A DNA stretch of 64,000 nt, from positions 1-64,000 of the forward strand of contig CAZCMD010000002.1 of NCBI GenBank assembly GCA_964499695.1, written 5' to 3'. The stretch is from JAAZBV01 sp964499695 (GTDB lineage: Bacteria; Desulfobacterota; DSM-4660; Desulfatiglandales; HGW-15). Position 1 is the stretch's first letter. Every line of letters starts with the position of its first letter. The notes beneath the pieces are model-generated. The model saw only the letters and a program-made list of their open reading frames with translations. It was not told the DNA's origin and did not search any database. The position numbers were made by a program, and so were the translations under genes. Shown piece by piece: positions 50,648 through 59,980 of the stretch.

Positions 50648-51865
50648 TTGAAAATATCAAAAAACATCACCTTATCATGTAAGCTCCTTGCCGTTCATAA
50701 ATTACGCACTGCCCTGTGTATGTCAAGCATGACCATAGGGGTCGCGGCCGTAATAGTTATGGTGTCCATGGGACGAGGTGCACAAAAACACGTGCTTGAT
50801 ATGATCCGCGATATGGGCACTAACTTGATTGTAGTGAATGCAGGACATGTTACCCTTGTTGGTGGTCGGGAGACCCAGACAGCGATCGTTACTTCATTGC
50901 AAATCACGGATGCTGATGCCATAAAGTCTCAGTGTGCATCTGTTGTCGATGCGGCTCCAGAGACCAGCAGCAAAATGAGTGTACAGTGGGAATCGGAAAA
51001 TCTAAAAACAGAGATTGTTGGAGCTACTCCATCTGCTTTTCGGATACGCAATATAGAGATAGCAAAAGGTCGTGCATTCGATGAGGTAGATAATGATACA
51101 GCCCAGAGAGTCGCAATCATCGGTGAAGTGATCGTTGAAAAAATATTCCATGGCGAAAATTCTATTGGATATCTAATACGAATCGGCGGCGCGCTCTTCG
51201 AAGTTGTGGGAGTTATGAAAGCAAAAGGGATAGATGCCAATGGAGTGGATCGGGATGATAGAATTCTCATCCCGTTAAATACTGCGATGCATCGGCTTAT
51301 ACGCACTACCTTCATACAAAGGATACACATCCAGGTCACAGATTCTACGCAATTGAAAAGTGCCGAGACCGAAATAAGAGAGTTGTTGCGTGAGAGGCAC
51401 AGACTGCGTGACAAACCTGATGACTTCACTATTCAGAACCAGGCAACCCTGATAGAGTCAGAGAGAGAATCCTCTCGCGTCTTGTCTCTTTTAGTTGCAA
51501 GTGTTGCCGCAATATCGCTTCTTGTTGGTGGTATTGGGATTCTTGCGGTCATGCTTACAGTAGGCCGGGAGAGAAGGCAAGAAATTGGATTACGCCGAGC
51601 CATTGGCGCCCGTCGACGTGACATTCGAACCCAGTTCCTGCTGGAATCTCTCATTATTGCCGGACTGGGCGGATTTTTTGGAGCTTTCTTCGGAATGCTC
51701 TCGACCTTTCTCGCCTCGAAGATTGGTAATTTGCCTGCGGTTCAATCATGGGACGCAATGGGTGCGGGATTGACTCTTTCATTTATTATTGGGCTGATTT
51801 TTGGAATTTATCCTGCTTCCAAGGCTGCGACATTAGAGCCTATCGAGGCACTAAGAGCCGAATGA
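50648..51865 (+). CDS. MacB-like ABC permease, second copy
   Basis: TTG 50648 is preferred because GGAG (50638-50641) lies six bases before it; a further TTG at 50627 is in frame without a site. The 405-aa product has the MacB layout with a C terminus GLIFGIYPASKAATLEPIEALRAE (in parts), parallel to the ending of the first permease (YPARKAANLNPVDILRG). The two are diverged, so a heterodimeric permease is plausible. Nothing follows on this strand for 259 bp. Confidence 0.88.
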   Translation: MKISKNITLSCKLLAVHKLRTALCMSSMTIGVAAVIVMVSMGRGAQKHVLDMIRDMGTNLIVVNAGHVTLVGGRETQTAIVTSLQITDADAIKSQCASVVDAAPETSSKMSVQWESENLKTEIVGATPSAFRIRNIEIAKGRAFDEVDNDTAQRVAIIGEVIVEKIFHGENSIGYLIRIGGALFEVVGVMKAKGIDANGVDRDDRILIPLNTAMHRLIRTTFIQRIHIQVTDSTQLKSAETEIRELLRERHRLRDKPDDFTIQNQATLIESERESSRVLSLLVASVAAISLLVGGIGILAVMLTVGRERRQEIGLRRAIGARRRDIRTQFLLESLIIAGLGGFFGAFFGMLSTFLASKIGNLPAVQSWDAMGAGLTLSFIIGLIFGIYPASKAATLEPIEALRAE

Positions 51866-52124
51866 GAACTAATACTAGTCCTCCTGTTAAGAGAAAAATA
51901 AATATTTATAATATCAATTAGCTGGAGGGAACTAATTCCCAGGGCATATTTCCCCTATAGTCGAAATGTTTAAAAAATCAGCGAGTCTCTCGCGAAAGCA
52001 AATTCCCTACCTAATCGTTATAAATCGATAATATACCCGAAGGAAACGTGTCGGCTGGAAATGAACCGGTTACTATTGTCAGGTATTCATTAAACACACC
52101 ATCCTTGAACGAGGTTTCTTACCC

Positions 52125-52265
52125 ATGAACCACCATGTATTATGCGATGACTGTCTGGAGACTTGCAACAAACCATTGAAATGTTATAGCATAACCAGTT
52201 ATTTGGGCAACTGGACGAATGATAATGCTATTTATTGGGATATGGTTTTGAAATATCCAGCTTAG
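52125..52265 (+). CDS. 46-aa cysteine-rich small ORF, uncertain
   Basis: A 46-codon frame, MNHHVLCDDCLETCNKPLKC at the N terminus, has four or five cysteines in ten residues (CDDC, LETC, LKC), a pattern of a small zinc- or Fe-S-type knuckle. A GAGG lies ten bases upstream. The rest ends DMVLKYPA. It occupies most of the 415-bp gap between the permease and the DnaJ gene, where I see only a small inverted repeat (AATTAG/CTAATT near 51917) otherwise. Could be chance. Confidence 0.35.
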   Translation: MNHHVLCDDCLETCNKPLKCYSITSYLGNWTNDNAIYWDMVLKYPA

Positions 52266-52280
52266 GTTTCTTTAATTTTA

Positions 52281-52601
52281 TTATTTCCCCGGTTTATTCT
52301 TAAACCATCCCCTGTCTGAGTAATATTTTATTACAGCTTCTCTGAGGGATTGAAATGGGTGATCCTGCATTGCAGAAACAGAGATATTTTGCCATTGATT
52401 TTCTGCTGTTTGATCAGAATGAAAATTTTGGCTTACCAAAAAATCATATGCCTGTTGAATCTCTTTGAATCTTTCTTCTGCCTCAGGATTGTCCGGATTT
52501 TTATCAGGATGATATTTCATGACCAGTCGCCGGTATGCCTTTTTTATCTCCTTTTTTGTTGCGTTTGGAGATATTCCTAAATGTCTATATGGATCATTCA
52601 C
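52281..52601 (-). CDS. DnaJ-domain protein
   Basis: The 106-aa protein is a lone J domain (residues 3-62) with the HPD motif in KYHPDKNPDNPEAEERF, preceded by YRHLGISPNATKKEIKKAYRRL. The HPD loop stimulates the ATPase of DnaK-type Hsp70. There is no Gly/Phe or zinc region, and a short tail of about 45 residues with unknown binding. It is 25 bp after the TauE gene on the same strand. Confidence 0.9.
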   Translation of the reverse strand: MNDPYRHLGISPNATKKEIKKAYRRLVMKYHPDKNPDNPEAEERFKEIQQAYDFLVSQNFHSDQTAENQWQNISVSAMQDHPFQSLREAVIKYYSDRGWFKNKPGK

Positions 52602-52626
52602 TATATTTATCCGACTTTCGTATTAT

Positions 52627-53394
52627 TTAAAAAATCCCCAAAAGTTTTAATACTATCTGTACCCCGAAAAACCACATGATGCACGCGAAGGCCACCTTGA
52701 CGAATCCTGGGTTTGCCCTCACTGTAATCTGAGATCCGATGGCAGAACCGAGTATGCATGCCAAGGCAGTAGCCGCAAGAAACCGAAGATCAACCTTACC
52801 AAGGGTAAAATGACCAATGGTTCCGATCAAAGAGCTGACAGTCACGATAAGCGAGTTGGCTCCAGCCGCCTTCTGAGCCCCGTATTTCATGAAAATAACA
52901 AGGAATGGAAAGATTATCAATCCACCCCCCACTCCGATAAGGCTGGACAAAACTCCGACACCAAAAGAAAAAAACAGTATAAATATGATCATCCCTGCAT
53001 TAAGGGCCTTCACTTGCCGGGCAACCTTATCCTTACCGGAAATGAACAGGAGAAGGCCAGCGGCAAAAAGGAATGCAGAAAATATCCCAAGCAGCAGGTT
53101 TTTGGGGGCTATGCTGGAGAGTAACGCCCCAATAAATGAGCCTATTATTGTGCCTGGAAGAAAGACGAGACAAAAACGAAAGTCCACCAGCTTGTTCCGC
53201 TGAAATACAATTGTTGCAGTCAACGCGGTCAGTAGGTTCAAAAAAAGCGCAGTGGATATTGCGGGCCCGACTGCCATACCTAGCATTATTAGGACAGGCG
53301 TGTAAAGCGACCCTCCTCCTTTCCCGAACATTGAAAAGACACCTGAAATTACCAAAATAGTGATAAAGCTGACAATAACTGATGACAGATTCAT
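52627..53394 (-). CDS. TauE/SafE-family anion exporter
   Basis: The 255-aa protein has about eight membrane segments and the family repeat GGGSLYTPVLIMLGMAVGPAISTALF (in parts) and GVLSSLIGVGGGLIIFPFLV with G-V-G-G-G. TauE/SafE proteins export sulfite or sulfoacetate in other bacteria. It is in line with the sulfur context of the neighbouring YeeE/YedE protein and FmdE, 45 bp away. Confidence 0.85.
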   Translation of the reverse strand: MNLSSVIVSFITILVISGVFSMFGKGGGSLYTPVLIMLGMAVGPAISTALFLNLLTALTATIVFQRNKLVDFRFCLVFLPGTIIGSFIGALLSSIAPKNLLLGIFSAFLFAAGLLLFISGKDKVARQVKALNAGMIIFILFFSFGVGVLSSLIGVGGGLIIFPFLVIFMKYGAQKAAGANSLIVTVSSLIGTIGHFTLGKVDLRFLAATALACILGSAIGSQITVRANPGFVKVAFACIMWFFGVQIVLKLLGIF

Positions 53395-53438
53395 GACAGT
53401 TTACCTTTCAATGTCATGCACAAAACGCGAGCAACAGA

Positions 53439-54050
53439 TTAATTCTTATCTTCATAGCCGGAGCAGGGAATACATACCGGATTGCCTTCCGCTGTTTCCC
53501 TGATCTTGTTCACGAAGGTCAGCTCACCGCACTTTGAGCACCGCTTTGTTGTGAACACACCCTTGCCCTTTTTGATCTCCACCGTGTGAACCGGCCCCAC
53601 CTGCAGAAAATCTTCTTCCTTGAGACCAAGAATGCGATTTACAAGCGGGTCAGTGATCTGTTGTTCAATGTCCTGAGGAGGAACCCCGGCCTTGCGCTTT
53701 TGAACAAACGGTGAGTTCAACGCCTTTTCAAAGAAGTCCGGCTTGAGTGACACACGCACCGCCCTGCCGGTTTTCTGGTCGATAAGGGTAAAGGCCATTT
53801 TATTATAATAACGTTTCTGGATATTGGACTTTCCATAGGTGCATCCTGTGGCGGTCATGATACCGTCCAGAAAGCAGCCGGCAGCATGGTCTTTGCCGGT
53901 TTCCGCATCAACGAAAAGCTCCTTGTCCTTTGACCTCTCCACACCGAGCGCTTTCATGGCTGCAAGCCCAGCCTTGAGCCCCATGGGCATGGCGGGGCAT
54001 TTGTGGCCGTGAAACGCTAATCCAATCTCAAAAAGTTTTTCAAATTCCAT
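53439..54050 (-). CDS. FmdE-family protein (formylmethanofuran dehydrogenase subunit E-like)
   Basis: The 203-aa protein has the FmdE domain opening AFHGHKCPAMPMGLKAGLAAM and the mid-domain DHAAGCFLDGIMTATGCTYGKSN (quoted in part), with Cys and His that bind metal. A C-terminal zinc ribbon, CSKCGELTFVN..CIPC, follows. In bacteria such proteins occur with molybdenum/tungsten enzymes; the true role is unknown. Here it lies between TauE and YeeE/YedE, with a tungsten/radical SAM-type gene two genes on. Confidence 0.85.
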   Translation of the reverse strand: MEFEKLFEIGLAFHGHKCPAMPMGLKAGLAAMKALGVERSKDKELFVDAETGKDHAAGCFLDGIMTATGCTYGKSNIQKRYYNKMAFTLIDQKTGRAVRVSLKPDFFEKALNSPFVQKRKAGVPPQDIEQQITDPLVNRILGLKEEDFLQVGPVHTVEIKKGKGVFTTKRCSKCGELTFVNKIRETAEGNPVCIPCSGYEDKN

Positions 54051-54073
54051 AGGTGTTCTCCTCTAAATAGTTA

Positions 54074-55339
54074 TTAATTTCCTGGTAATAGATCCGAAAT
54101 ACTTCCACCCATCAGGTAGAAATAGGTGACAATCCAGTTGCAGAGTATTGTAACAATACCAAACAAAATATTTCCCACACTCATAAGCGCCCATCCTGAG
54201 AGGATATTACCTATGACACATCCACCTGCAAACGCAGCGCCTGCACCCAATAATATACCCCCTATAAATGCAACCAGTGTCTGAGATGGCGGCCTTGGTG
54301 TAAAGGTCAGAGTGCCTGAGAGTCTGCCTGAAACCCATGCGCCTATCATAAGACTTACAACAAGAAACAGCAACCAAAGGTTGATCTTTTTTGGCGCCGG
54401 GGTAGAAGGTGTAATTGGTTTTTCAGCAGCTGAGACCTGCCCGGTGGCTGTTGTTTGAGTTATAGCAGCAGGGTTTGTTTCAGACTTTTTGTAGACATAT
54501 GTCGGGTTATTTTCAGTAAAGATCTGCTGCATATGAAGAACACCGTGGGTCACACCCAGGGGATAATTTCTTCCTGTAGGGGCTGATGAGAGATAGGCAA
54601 ACAATGCAAGGATGCCAATAGCAATACCGGCCTTCCAGGGTTTCCATGGGTGCGTGATCGTCCTTGATATTGCTCCTGTATCATCCTGTTTTAGTTTGCT
54701 CTGTTTTTTATTCTTTTTGTTGCTAATAATAATGCCAATTATCGTCAATACAGCAAAGATAGCTGCCAGCATCCAGTAGGGCATACCTGTAATGGATGAT
54801 AAAGTAACAGGCCCGCCATCCTGTGTTTTAAGCACAAACCCGTTCATATATTTTTGTAAGCCATTAAGATAACCGAACTCCACAATGGATATCCCGAGTG
54901 GAATACCAATAAGACCGGCCATTGAATTGATGTTACCGGCAGCAGATTTGAACAGGCACCCGCTTATACAGCCTCCGGCAAGCACTATGCCTGTACCAAA
55001 GAGCACCCCGCCAACAATATAGTTAAGATAGATAAAGGGTTTTGGTGACAATTTTATAATCCCCATAAGGTCAAATATGGCAAAAAGCGCCATGCTCACA
55101 ACTATCGCTATCCAGAGACCAAGGGCCTTTGAGCGGTCTCGCATGAGAATAACTTCACTAATGGCGCTTGCACCGCACAACTCTCCTTTTTTCAGGAAAA
55201 ACCCGAATAGAAAACCGACAGGGATAGCGGTTATTACCCATAGACGTGTATATATGGCAATCATGATAATAGCTGCCATTATTACAATACTTGCAATCGA
55301 ATAACCTTTCCAGTTGATATCTCTTACTGCTGCTGACAT
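54074..55339 (-). CDS. YeeE/YedE-family sulfur-compound transporter
   Basis: The 421-aa protein has about ten membrane segments in two halves. Each half holds the YeeE motif: FGTGIVLAGGCISGCLFKSA (first) and LLGAGAAFAGGCVIGNILSGW (second), with a conserved Cys and two glycines on the inner helices. YeeE/YedE proteins carry thiosulfate or related sulfur or selenium species. A charged middle loop (NKKNKKQSKLKQDD) and a thr/pro-rich loop separate the halves. It is 23 bp after FmdE. Confidence 0.88.
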   Translation of the reverse strand: MSAAVRDINWKGYSIASIVIMAAIIMIAIYTRLWVITAIPVGFLFGFFLKKGELCGASAISEVILMRDRSKALGLWIAIVVSMALFAIFDLMGIIKLSPKPFIYLNYIVGGVLFGTGIVLAGGCISGCLFKSAAGNINSMAGLIGIPLGISIVEFGYLNGLQKYMNGFVLKTQDGGPVTLSSITGMPYWMLAAIFAVLTIIGIIISNKKNKKQSKLKQDDTGAISRTITHPWKPWKAGIAIGILALFAYLSSAPTGRNYPLGVTHGVLHMQQIFTENNPTYVYKKSETNPAAITQTTATGQVSAAEKPITPSTPAPKKINLWLLFLVVSLMIGAWVSGRLSGTLTFTPRPPSQTLVAFIGGILLGAGAAFAGGCVIGNILSGWALMSVGNILFGIVTILCNWIVTYFYLMGGSISDLLPGN

Positions 55340-55416
55340 TTGATCTCCTCCTTGTTAATATCGATTTTCATTCTGTCTACAGCCTATAGCCTAAAAAGCT
55401 ACAGCCTCTTTCTCCA

Positions 55417-56694
55417 TCACGGACATCTTATTATACCCTGCGCCCAGAGACATGCTCCGCAGGTGGGGTGTTTGTTACCGATGCAATCCTCCTCATTCTT
55501 TTCTGAAAGATCACAGCCCCCGCAGGTGATGCATGGTGAAAAATCAAAATCCATTACACGCTCTCTGAATGCCTTGTGTTCAGGGGTGTTCCACAGGTCA
55601 TAGAGTTTTTTATCAACCACATTGCCTATTGCCCATTTTTGAGAATGACGACTTCCATAATTAAGAAAGCCAAGGTACCCTTCATGGTTGTGCAGCAGGG
55701 GAAGACATGGGCTCAAGTCACCGTTCCAGGCAATTGCCCCGGCACTATCCTCGATAAAAGGGCAACGGTTTCGTAATTTCTCAGCAGATATGAATGGTAT
55801 TGTCATGTGGATACTCTCTGCTGCCTTGCGTATTGCAGAAAGAGTGGCATCGTCCATATCCATTAGAGGCAGATCCAGGTCGAAACTATTCCTGTTTATT
55901 GACCTGTAATACATGGCCCCCTGAGTCATGCCTTCTGTATAAGGAAGCAGGTTCGTAACAAGCACACTGCTTGCCCCGATATTTTTACCGATATCTATTA
56001 CAGCCGGTAATTCAGCTATGTTCCGTTTCATAGCAACAAAAGCAATACCTATTTTCATATGCTTTAAAAAGCCAAACCTGCCCCCCTTTTCGTTATTCAT
56101 CCTGTTTAACATACTCAGGTTTTCAAGTATATTTGGCAGCTGGGCTCCCATTCGTATATCTGAAAAACTTTCTGGTGTTGCGCCGTCAAGAGATATCCAC
56201 AGGGTATCAAGGCCCGATTCTATCAGGGATTTTATCATCTCCTTTTTAAGAAGGGTCCCGTTTGTGATCAGCTCTGCTTTCATATTCATTGACTTGACGC
56301 GTGAAATCATGTCAATGATCCACGGATGGGATAAAGGCTCACCGAAACCGCCAAAGAATATCTTTTCCGGTAATGCTGAAAATTCCATCAGCCCATCAAG
56401 TATAGCCTTAAAAACCCCTTCAGACATCATGCCCGGGGTTTCATCCCAGACATTCCTTATACAGGTGCGGCAATTGAGGTTACACTGATTTGTAACCTCA
56501 ATGTAAAGTTTTGTGAGTCGCATTGGAAGGCTCAAGGTTAAAGAGCTTCCCCTTTCTGAATATTTTACATGATCGCCAGGTTTTATTCCCAATCCAGCGG
56601 CAATTTTTGCAGGAATGATGAGGTTGCCTGATGAATCTGATTTTAAAAACTGATTTTGATCTTCTATTGTATTAAGTTTAGTACTGCTTTGCAT
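55417..56694 (-). CDS. Radical SAM/SPASM maturase with N-terminal AbrB domain
   Basis: The 425-aa protein has an AbrB/SpoVT-like N terminus (SSGNLIIPAKIAAGLGIKPG, residues 21-40) and a radical SAM core with C71-x3-C75-x2-C78 in CNLNCRTC. The C terminus, CITCGGCDLSE..CIGNKHPTCGAC, is a SPASM-type cluster region for extra Fe-S clusters. This layout matches the family described as maturase of tungsten-cofactor oxidoreductases, to my recollection. Substrate unknown here; no aldehyde ferredoxin oxidoreductase is in view. It heads the YeeE-FmdE-TauE run, 78 bp apart from YeeE. Confidence 0.82.
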   Translation of the reverse strand: MQSSTKLNTIEDQNQFLKSDSSGNLIIPAKIAAGLGIKPGDHVKYSERGSSLTLSLPMRLTKLYIEVTNQCNLNCRTCIRNVWDETPGMMSEGVFKAILDGLMEFSALPEKIFFGGFGEPLSHPWIIDMISRVKSMNMKAELITNGTLLKKEMIKSLIESGLDTLWISLDGATPESFSDIRMGAQLPNILENLSMLNRMNNEKGGRFGFLKHMKIGIAFVAMKRNIAELPAVIDIGKNIGASSVLVTNLLPYTEGMTQGAMYYRSINRNSFDLDLPLMDMDDATLSAIRKAAESIHMTIPFISAEKLRNRCPFIEDSAGAIAWNGDLSPCLPLLHNHEGYLGFLNYGSRHSQKWAIGNVVDKKLYDLWNTPEHKAFRERVMDFDFSPCITCGGCDLSEKNEEDCIGNKHPTCGACLWAQGIIRCP

Positions 56695-56859
56695 TTTAAA
56701 ACACTTATATTATTTTTTATTGAACCCTGTATCCATATCTTAACAAATGACTTTATCTAGTAGTATACCAATCTTAAAGGTTCAATGCCTCTATCATCTG
56801 CCCGCGGCATAATTGCCCGGTTTATTAAAACAGATTATTTTTTATCATGATACTCATAA

Positions 56860-59508
56860 TCATTCGTTACTTTCAACCTCAGGATGATTTTCCTTTAACC
56901 ATTTTCGGCTTACCTTTCCTCCAAATATACTGCGCATCGACTGAGGATTAACTATAGTGCTTAGATAAAGATGCGCTACAATCAGAATTAGGATTAACAA
57001 TGCTGCCAGATCGTGAAGTGTATAAAGCATAGCAAGATTGGTATTTATGTTATCCTTAAGTATAGCCAAAGAGACACCTGTGATGACCAGGAAAAAACCG
57101 CATGCGGCTATCATCCAGAATAATATCTTCTGGCCTGCATTGAACTTGCCTGCAGGTTGTTCTCCGCGATAACCAAAATATCCACCCAGCGCCTTAAGCC
57201 ACTTTTTGTCACTCTTGTTGAAAAGCATATCCCTGAACCAGATAAGCATCATCGCTATCCATGCTACACCAAATACAATGCCTATCCACATATGGAGGTT
57301 ACGTGTCGGCATGCCATTTAGCCCCCGATTATTCTGTAAAAACAGTATGCCGGTTATTGCAAGGACAAGAAAAGCGGCGAGAGAAACATAATGTGCCAAC
57401 CTTTCGGAGAGTGTGAATCGCATAGTGAGGTCAGTCTCTTCGAGCGATGATCTAATGCTCCTCTGTCCATAGATCACAAAATGGAGCAACAAAACAAGTA
57501 TCTCTATAAAAATTATCCAGAGATTAGCGGGTTTTAAAATGGCCTCCCTGAACGAGCCAAGCCAGGCCTCAAGTGAAGTGATGCCCAGAATCGCATAGTT
57601 GGGTATCCATTCAGGTTGAGCATCAGTACCAGTGAACAGTGCATCAAGAATAGCCCCATTAAAAAAGGCAGAGTCTCTGCTATGGCAATCAATACAGCCC
57701 CCTGACCCCAAAGCTGCCTTTGAGGGTGCAATATCATGAGAAAACTTATAAACCGATGCATATGCAGTAGCCTCATACTCCTCACGGTGAAGCTCTCTGA
57801 CCTCTGTTGATGAAAAATATGCCTTGCTATCTGATACCCATACCAGCCGACGATTCTCAAGAGGAAAAGATGTTGCTGTAAGATAATCCTTTGTCGCTGT
57901 AAGTAGAGCCTCTATTTCCTCATCACGATTAACCTCAATAATACCGTCCTTATTGTCGTCTGTTATCTTTGAAAGTTCAGGATATTTTTTTCCCGGATCT
58001 GCCTGATGTTGCGCCCACATCTGGTAAAAGTCCTTCATAAAAAGCTGGTTCAGCCCGGTCTTGCCTTGTTCTTCAAATCCAACCCATGAGCTGTGGACAC
58101 GGTTAGCAGGGAAAATTTTACCCTTGTATCTTATAAGAGTGGGCCGGGTTATGTCAGTCGGCTGATCTTTGTTAGTAAATAGTTCCAGTTCCCCATAGTG
58201 GTTCCAAAAGTTCATCTCCTGGTCATAAAATGTCCATATGTGTTTCCCGGCAGGGTTAATCCTTGGCGCTGGGTTATAAACATCACTGGCCTGAACTAAT
58301 GCGCTTTTTACTGAACGTGCCGGTATATGGCATGCCTGGCATGATATTTTATCTAGGTGCAGATCAGGAAGCCAGTCATGCCTTGCACGCGGGGCATTAC
58401 CCCATCCTTCTATATGACATCTCTCACATGATCGAACCGTATTATCAAGGTCATTGCGGACAGAACCGGACGGGTCATCACCCTTCCCTATCTGGTGCAC
58501 CTCTTTACCTCGGATTATCGGGTCAGCAGCATCGCTGCCAGCCGTATGGCAATCCACACAACGAAGTCCGGCAGCCATGTGGATATCCGTGCGGGTAGAG
58601 AATGAAGCCCCTCGCTTTTTCCAGCCAGGTTTGGCATGACATTTAAGACAGGTCTCATTTCGCGGTTCAGGAGTCATATGCAGCATGACATTGCCTTCGG
58701 CATCAAACCTGCTTTTATCATAGGAAATGGTTGGTTTTTCACCTGTGTTTACTTTTCCAATTATCTCCCCTAAACCTGCCCCTGCCGTCGCGGCCCAGCG
58801 AAAGTTCAGGTTGGCAAGCTCTTTGTTTCGTTTTGTATAGTCATACTCAGGCATATGACATAGAAGACAATCTGCCTCGATCACGCCAGTCTCTGCCCAA
58901 CGCGCCTTGAAATAATCGCCATCAAAATTATTCTCTCCGCCAGAGACCAGGCCTGATGCGGGATCTTGCATATTTATGTCATAGCGTTTGCCGTCACGGT
59001 CATACTCAAGAGGCCCTCCTCCTGGATGGCAATTACCACAGGAGGCGGTCACAAATTCAAAGGAGGTCATATCAATTATGCGTGCGTTTGTGTTATTTTT
59101 AGAGGCAAGCTGCCGATAAAGGGGAGCAGGTGAGCACCAGTTTCCGCCATAATTTCCGGGCGAACTTACCCAGTTGTAGCGTTTGGCCATGGCATCAGGG
59201 ACTTTCTCCCCCTTACCCTGAGTAAAGTGAAAACCCTCGGTGATTTTTTCATAGTTGTGACATCCGCTAACACCGCAGGTCTGCTTGGGGGAATATGGTA
59301 CAGTATCGTTTATACCTTTAACAGGGTCAATTATATTTCCAGCCTCATCGCGTAGTTGAAAAGGTGGGCAGACATCAATGGCCTGGGGCACATCTTCATC
59401 ATTAGAGGAATGATTACGAGTTTCTCCTATAGTCACATCAGGACTTACTCCCGCAAATAACATTATCATAAGGCCAATGCTTATAAAAGAAGTATAAATA
59501 TATTTCAT
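56860..59508 (-). CDS. Octahaem cytochrome c fused to cytochrome b (membrane-anchored)
   Basis: ATG 59508 is chosen: GAGGGGGTAAA lies before it and it gives a compact signal peptide (MKYIYTSFISIGLMIML). The 882-aa protein has eight c-haem motifs. In the numbering from an in-frame ATG 12 codons earlier they are: CGVSGCH (90-96, a C-x4-C-H variant), SCGNCH (about 169), DCLLCH (226), TCLKCH (299), RCVDCH (329), SCERCH (373), SCQACH (402) and GCIDCH (617). The last 230 residues have about five membrane helices with histidines like cytochrome b561. The layout resembles Otr-type octahaem c cytochromes plus a quinone-facing anchor. It lies 42 bp downstream of arsC, ending the arsenic operon. Confidence 0.85.
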   Translation of the reverse strand: MKYIYTSFISIGLMIMLFAGVSPDVTIGETRNHSSNDEDVPQAIDVCPPFQLRDEAGNIIDPVKGINDTVPYSPKQTCGVSGCHNYEKITEGFHFTQGKGEKVPDAMAKRYNWVSSPGNYGGNWCSPAPLYRQLASKNNTNARIIDMTSFEFVTASCGNCHPGGGPLEYDRDGKRYDINMQDPASGLVSGGENNFDGDYFKARWAETGVIEADCLLCHMPEYDYTKRNKELANLNFRWAATAGAGLGEIIGKVNTGEKPTISYDKSRFDAEGNVMLHMTPEPRNETCLKCHAKPGWKKRGASFSTRTDIHMAAGLRCVDCHTAGSDAADPIIRGKEVHQIGKGDDPSGSVRNDLDNTVRSCERCHIEGWGNAPRARHDWLPDLHLDKISCQACHIPARSVKSALVQASDVYNPAPRINPAGKHIWTFYDQEMNFWNHYGELELFTNKDQPTDITRPTLIRYKGKIFPANRVHSSWVGFEEQGKTGLNQLFMKDFYQMWAQHQADPGKKYPELSKITDDNKDGIIEVNRDEEIEALLTATKDYLTATSFPLENRRLVWVSDSKAYFSSTEVRELHREEYEATAYASVYKFSHDIAPSKAALGSGGCIDCHSRDSAFFNGAILDALFTGTDAQPEWIPNYAILGITSLEAWLGSFREAILKPANLWIIFIEILVLLLHFVIYGQRSIRSSLEETDLTMRFTLSERLAHYVSLAAFLVLAITGILFLQNNRGLNGMPTRNLHMWIGIVFGVAWIAMMLIWFRDMLFNKSDKKWLKALGGYFGYRGEQPAGKFNAGQKILFWMIAACGFFLVITGVSLAILKDNINTNLAMLYTLHDLAALLILILIVAHLYLSTIVNPQSMRSIFGGKVSRKWLKENHPEVESNE

Positions 59509-59550
59509 TTTACCCCCTCTTTTAAAAACCATTTTCTGAAACACAGTATC

Positions 59551-59979
59551 CTACCTGCCAAGCTCTTCCTCTAGATTTTCCACAAATGCCTTTATCTCAT
59601 TCCTTACCCTTCTGTAATTGTTCAATGCCTTCTCCTCATCCTTTTCACCTTCAGAAAGCCTTGGCGGATCATCAAAACCCCGGTGCATCAATTTTGTCTT
59701 TGCAGGGAAATAGGGACATGCCTCATGGGCATTGTCACAAAGGGTTACCACATAATCAAATTGCATATCTCCGAGTGAATCTATATCTTTTGATTTCTGA
59801 CCTGATATATCTACCCCTGCTTCAGACATTACCTTCACAGCTCTGGGGTCAACCCCTTTTGGAGATATCCCGGCAGAGTATGCATTGAATTTAATCTTTT
59901 GCAGATAATTTGTCCACCCTTCTGCCATCTGGCTTCTGCATGAGTTCCCAGTACATAGGAAGAGTATCTTTTTAGGCAT
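59551..59979 (-). CDS. arsC: Thioredoxin-coupled arsenate reductase
   Basis: ATG 59979 (GAGGG seven bases upstream) gives 142 aa; a GTG at 59991 is an alternative overlapping acr3. The protein has the low-molecular-weight phosphatase-like loop FLCTGNSCRSQMAEG (CX5R) and a second cysteine pair in TLCDNAHEACPYFP, as in the thioredoxin-linked arsenate reductases of the Staphylococcus plasmid pI258 type. It reduces arsenate to arsenite, the form exported by Acr3 and methylated by ArsM. Adjacent acr3 overlaps nearly by one base. Confidence 0.93.
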   Translation of the reverse strand: MPKKILFLCTGNSCRSQMAEGWTNYLQKIKFNAYSAGISPKGVDPRAVKVMSEAGVDISGQKSKDIDSLGDMQFDYVVTLCDNAHEACPYFPAKTKLMHRGFDDPPRLSEGEKDEEKALNNYRRVRNEIKAFVENLEEELGR

Positions 59980-59980
59980 G

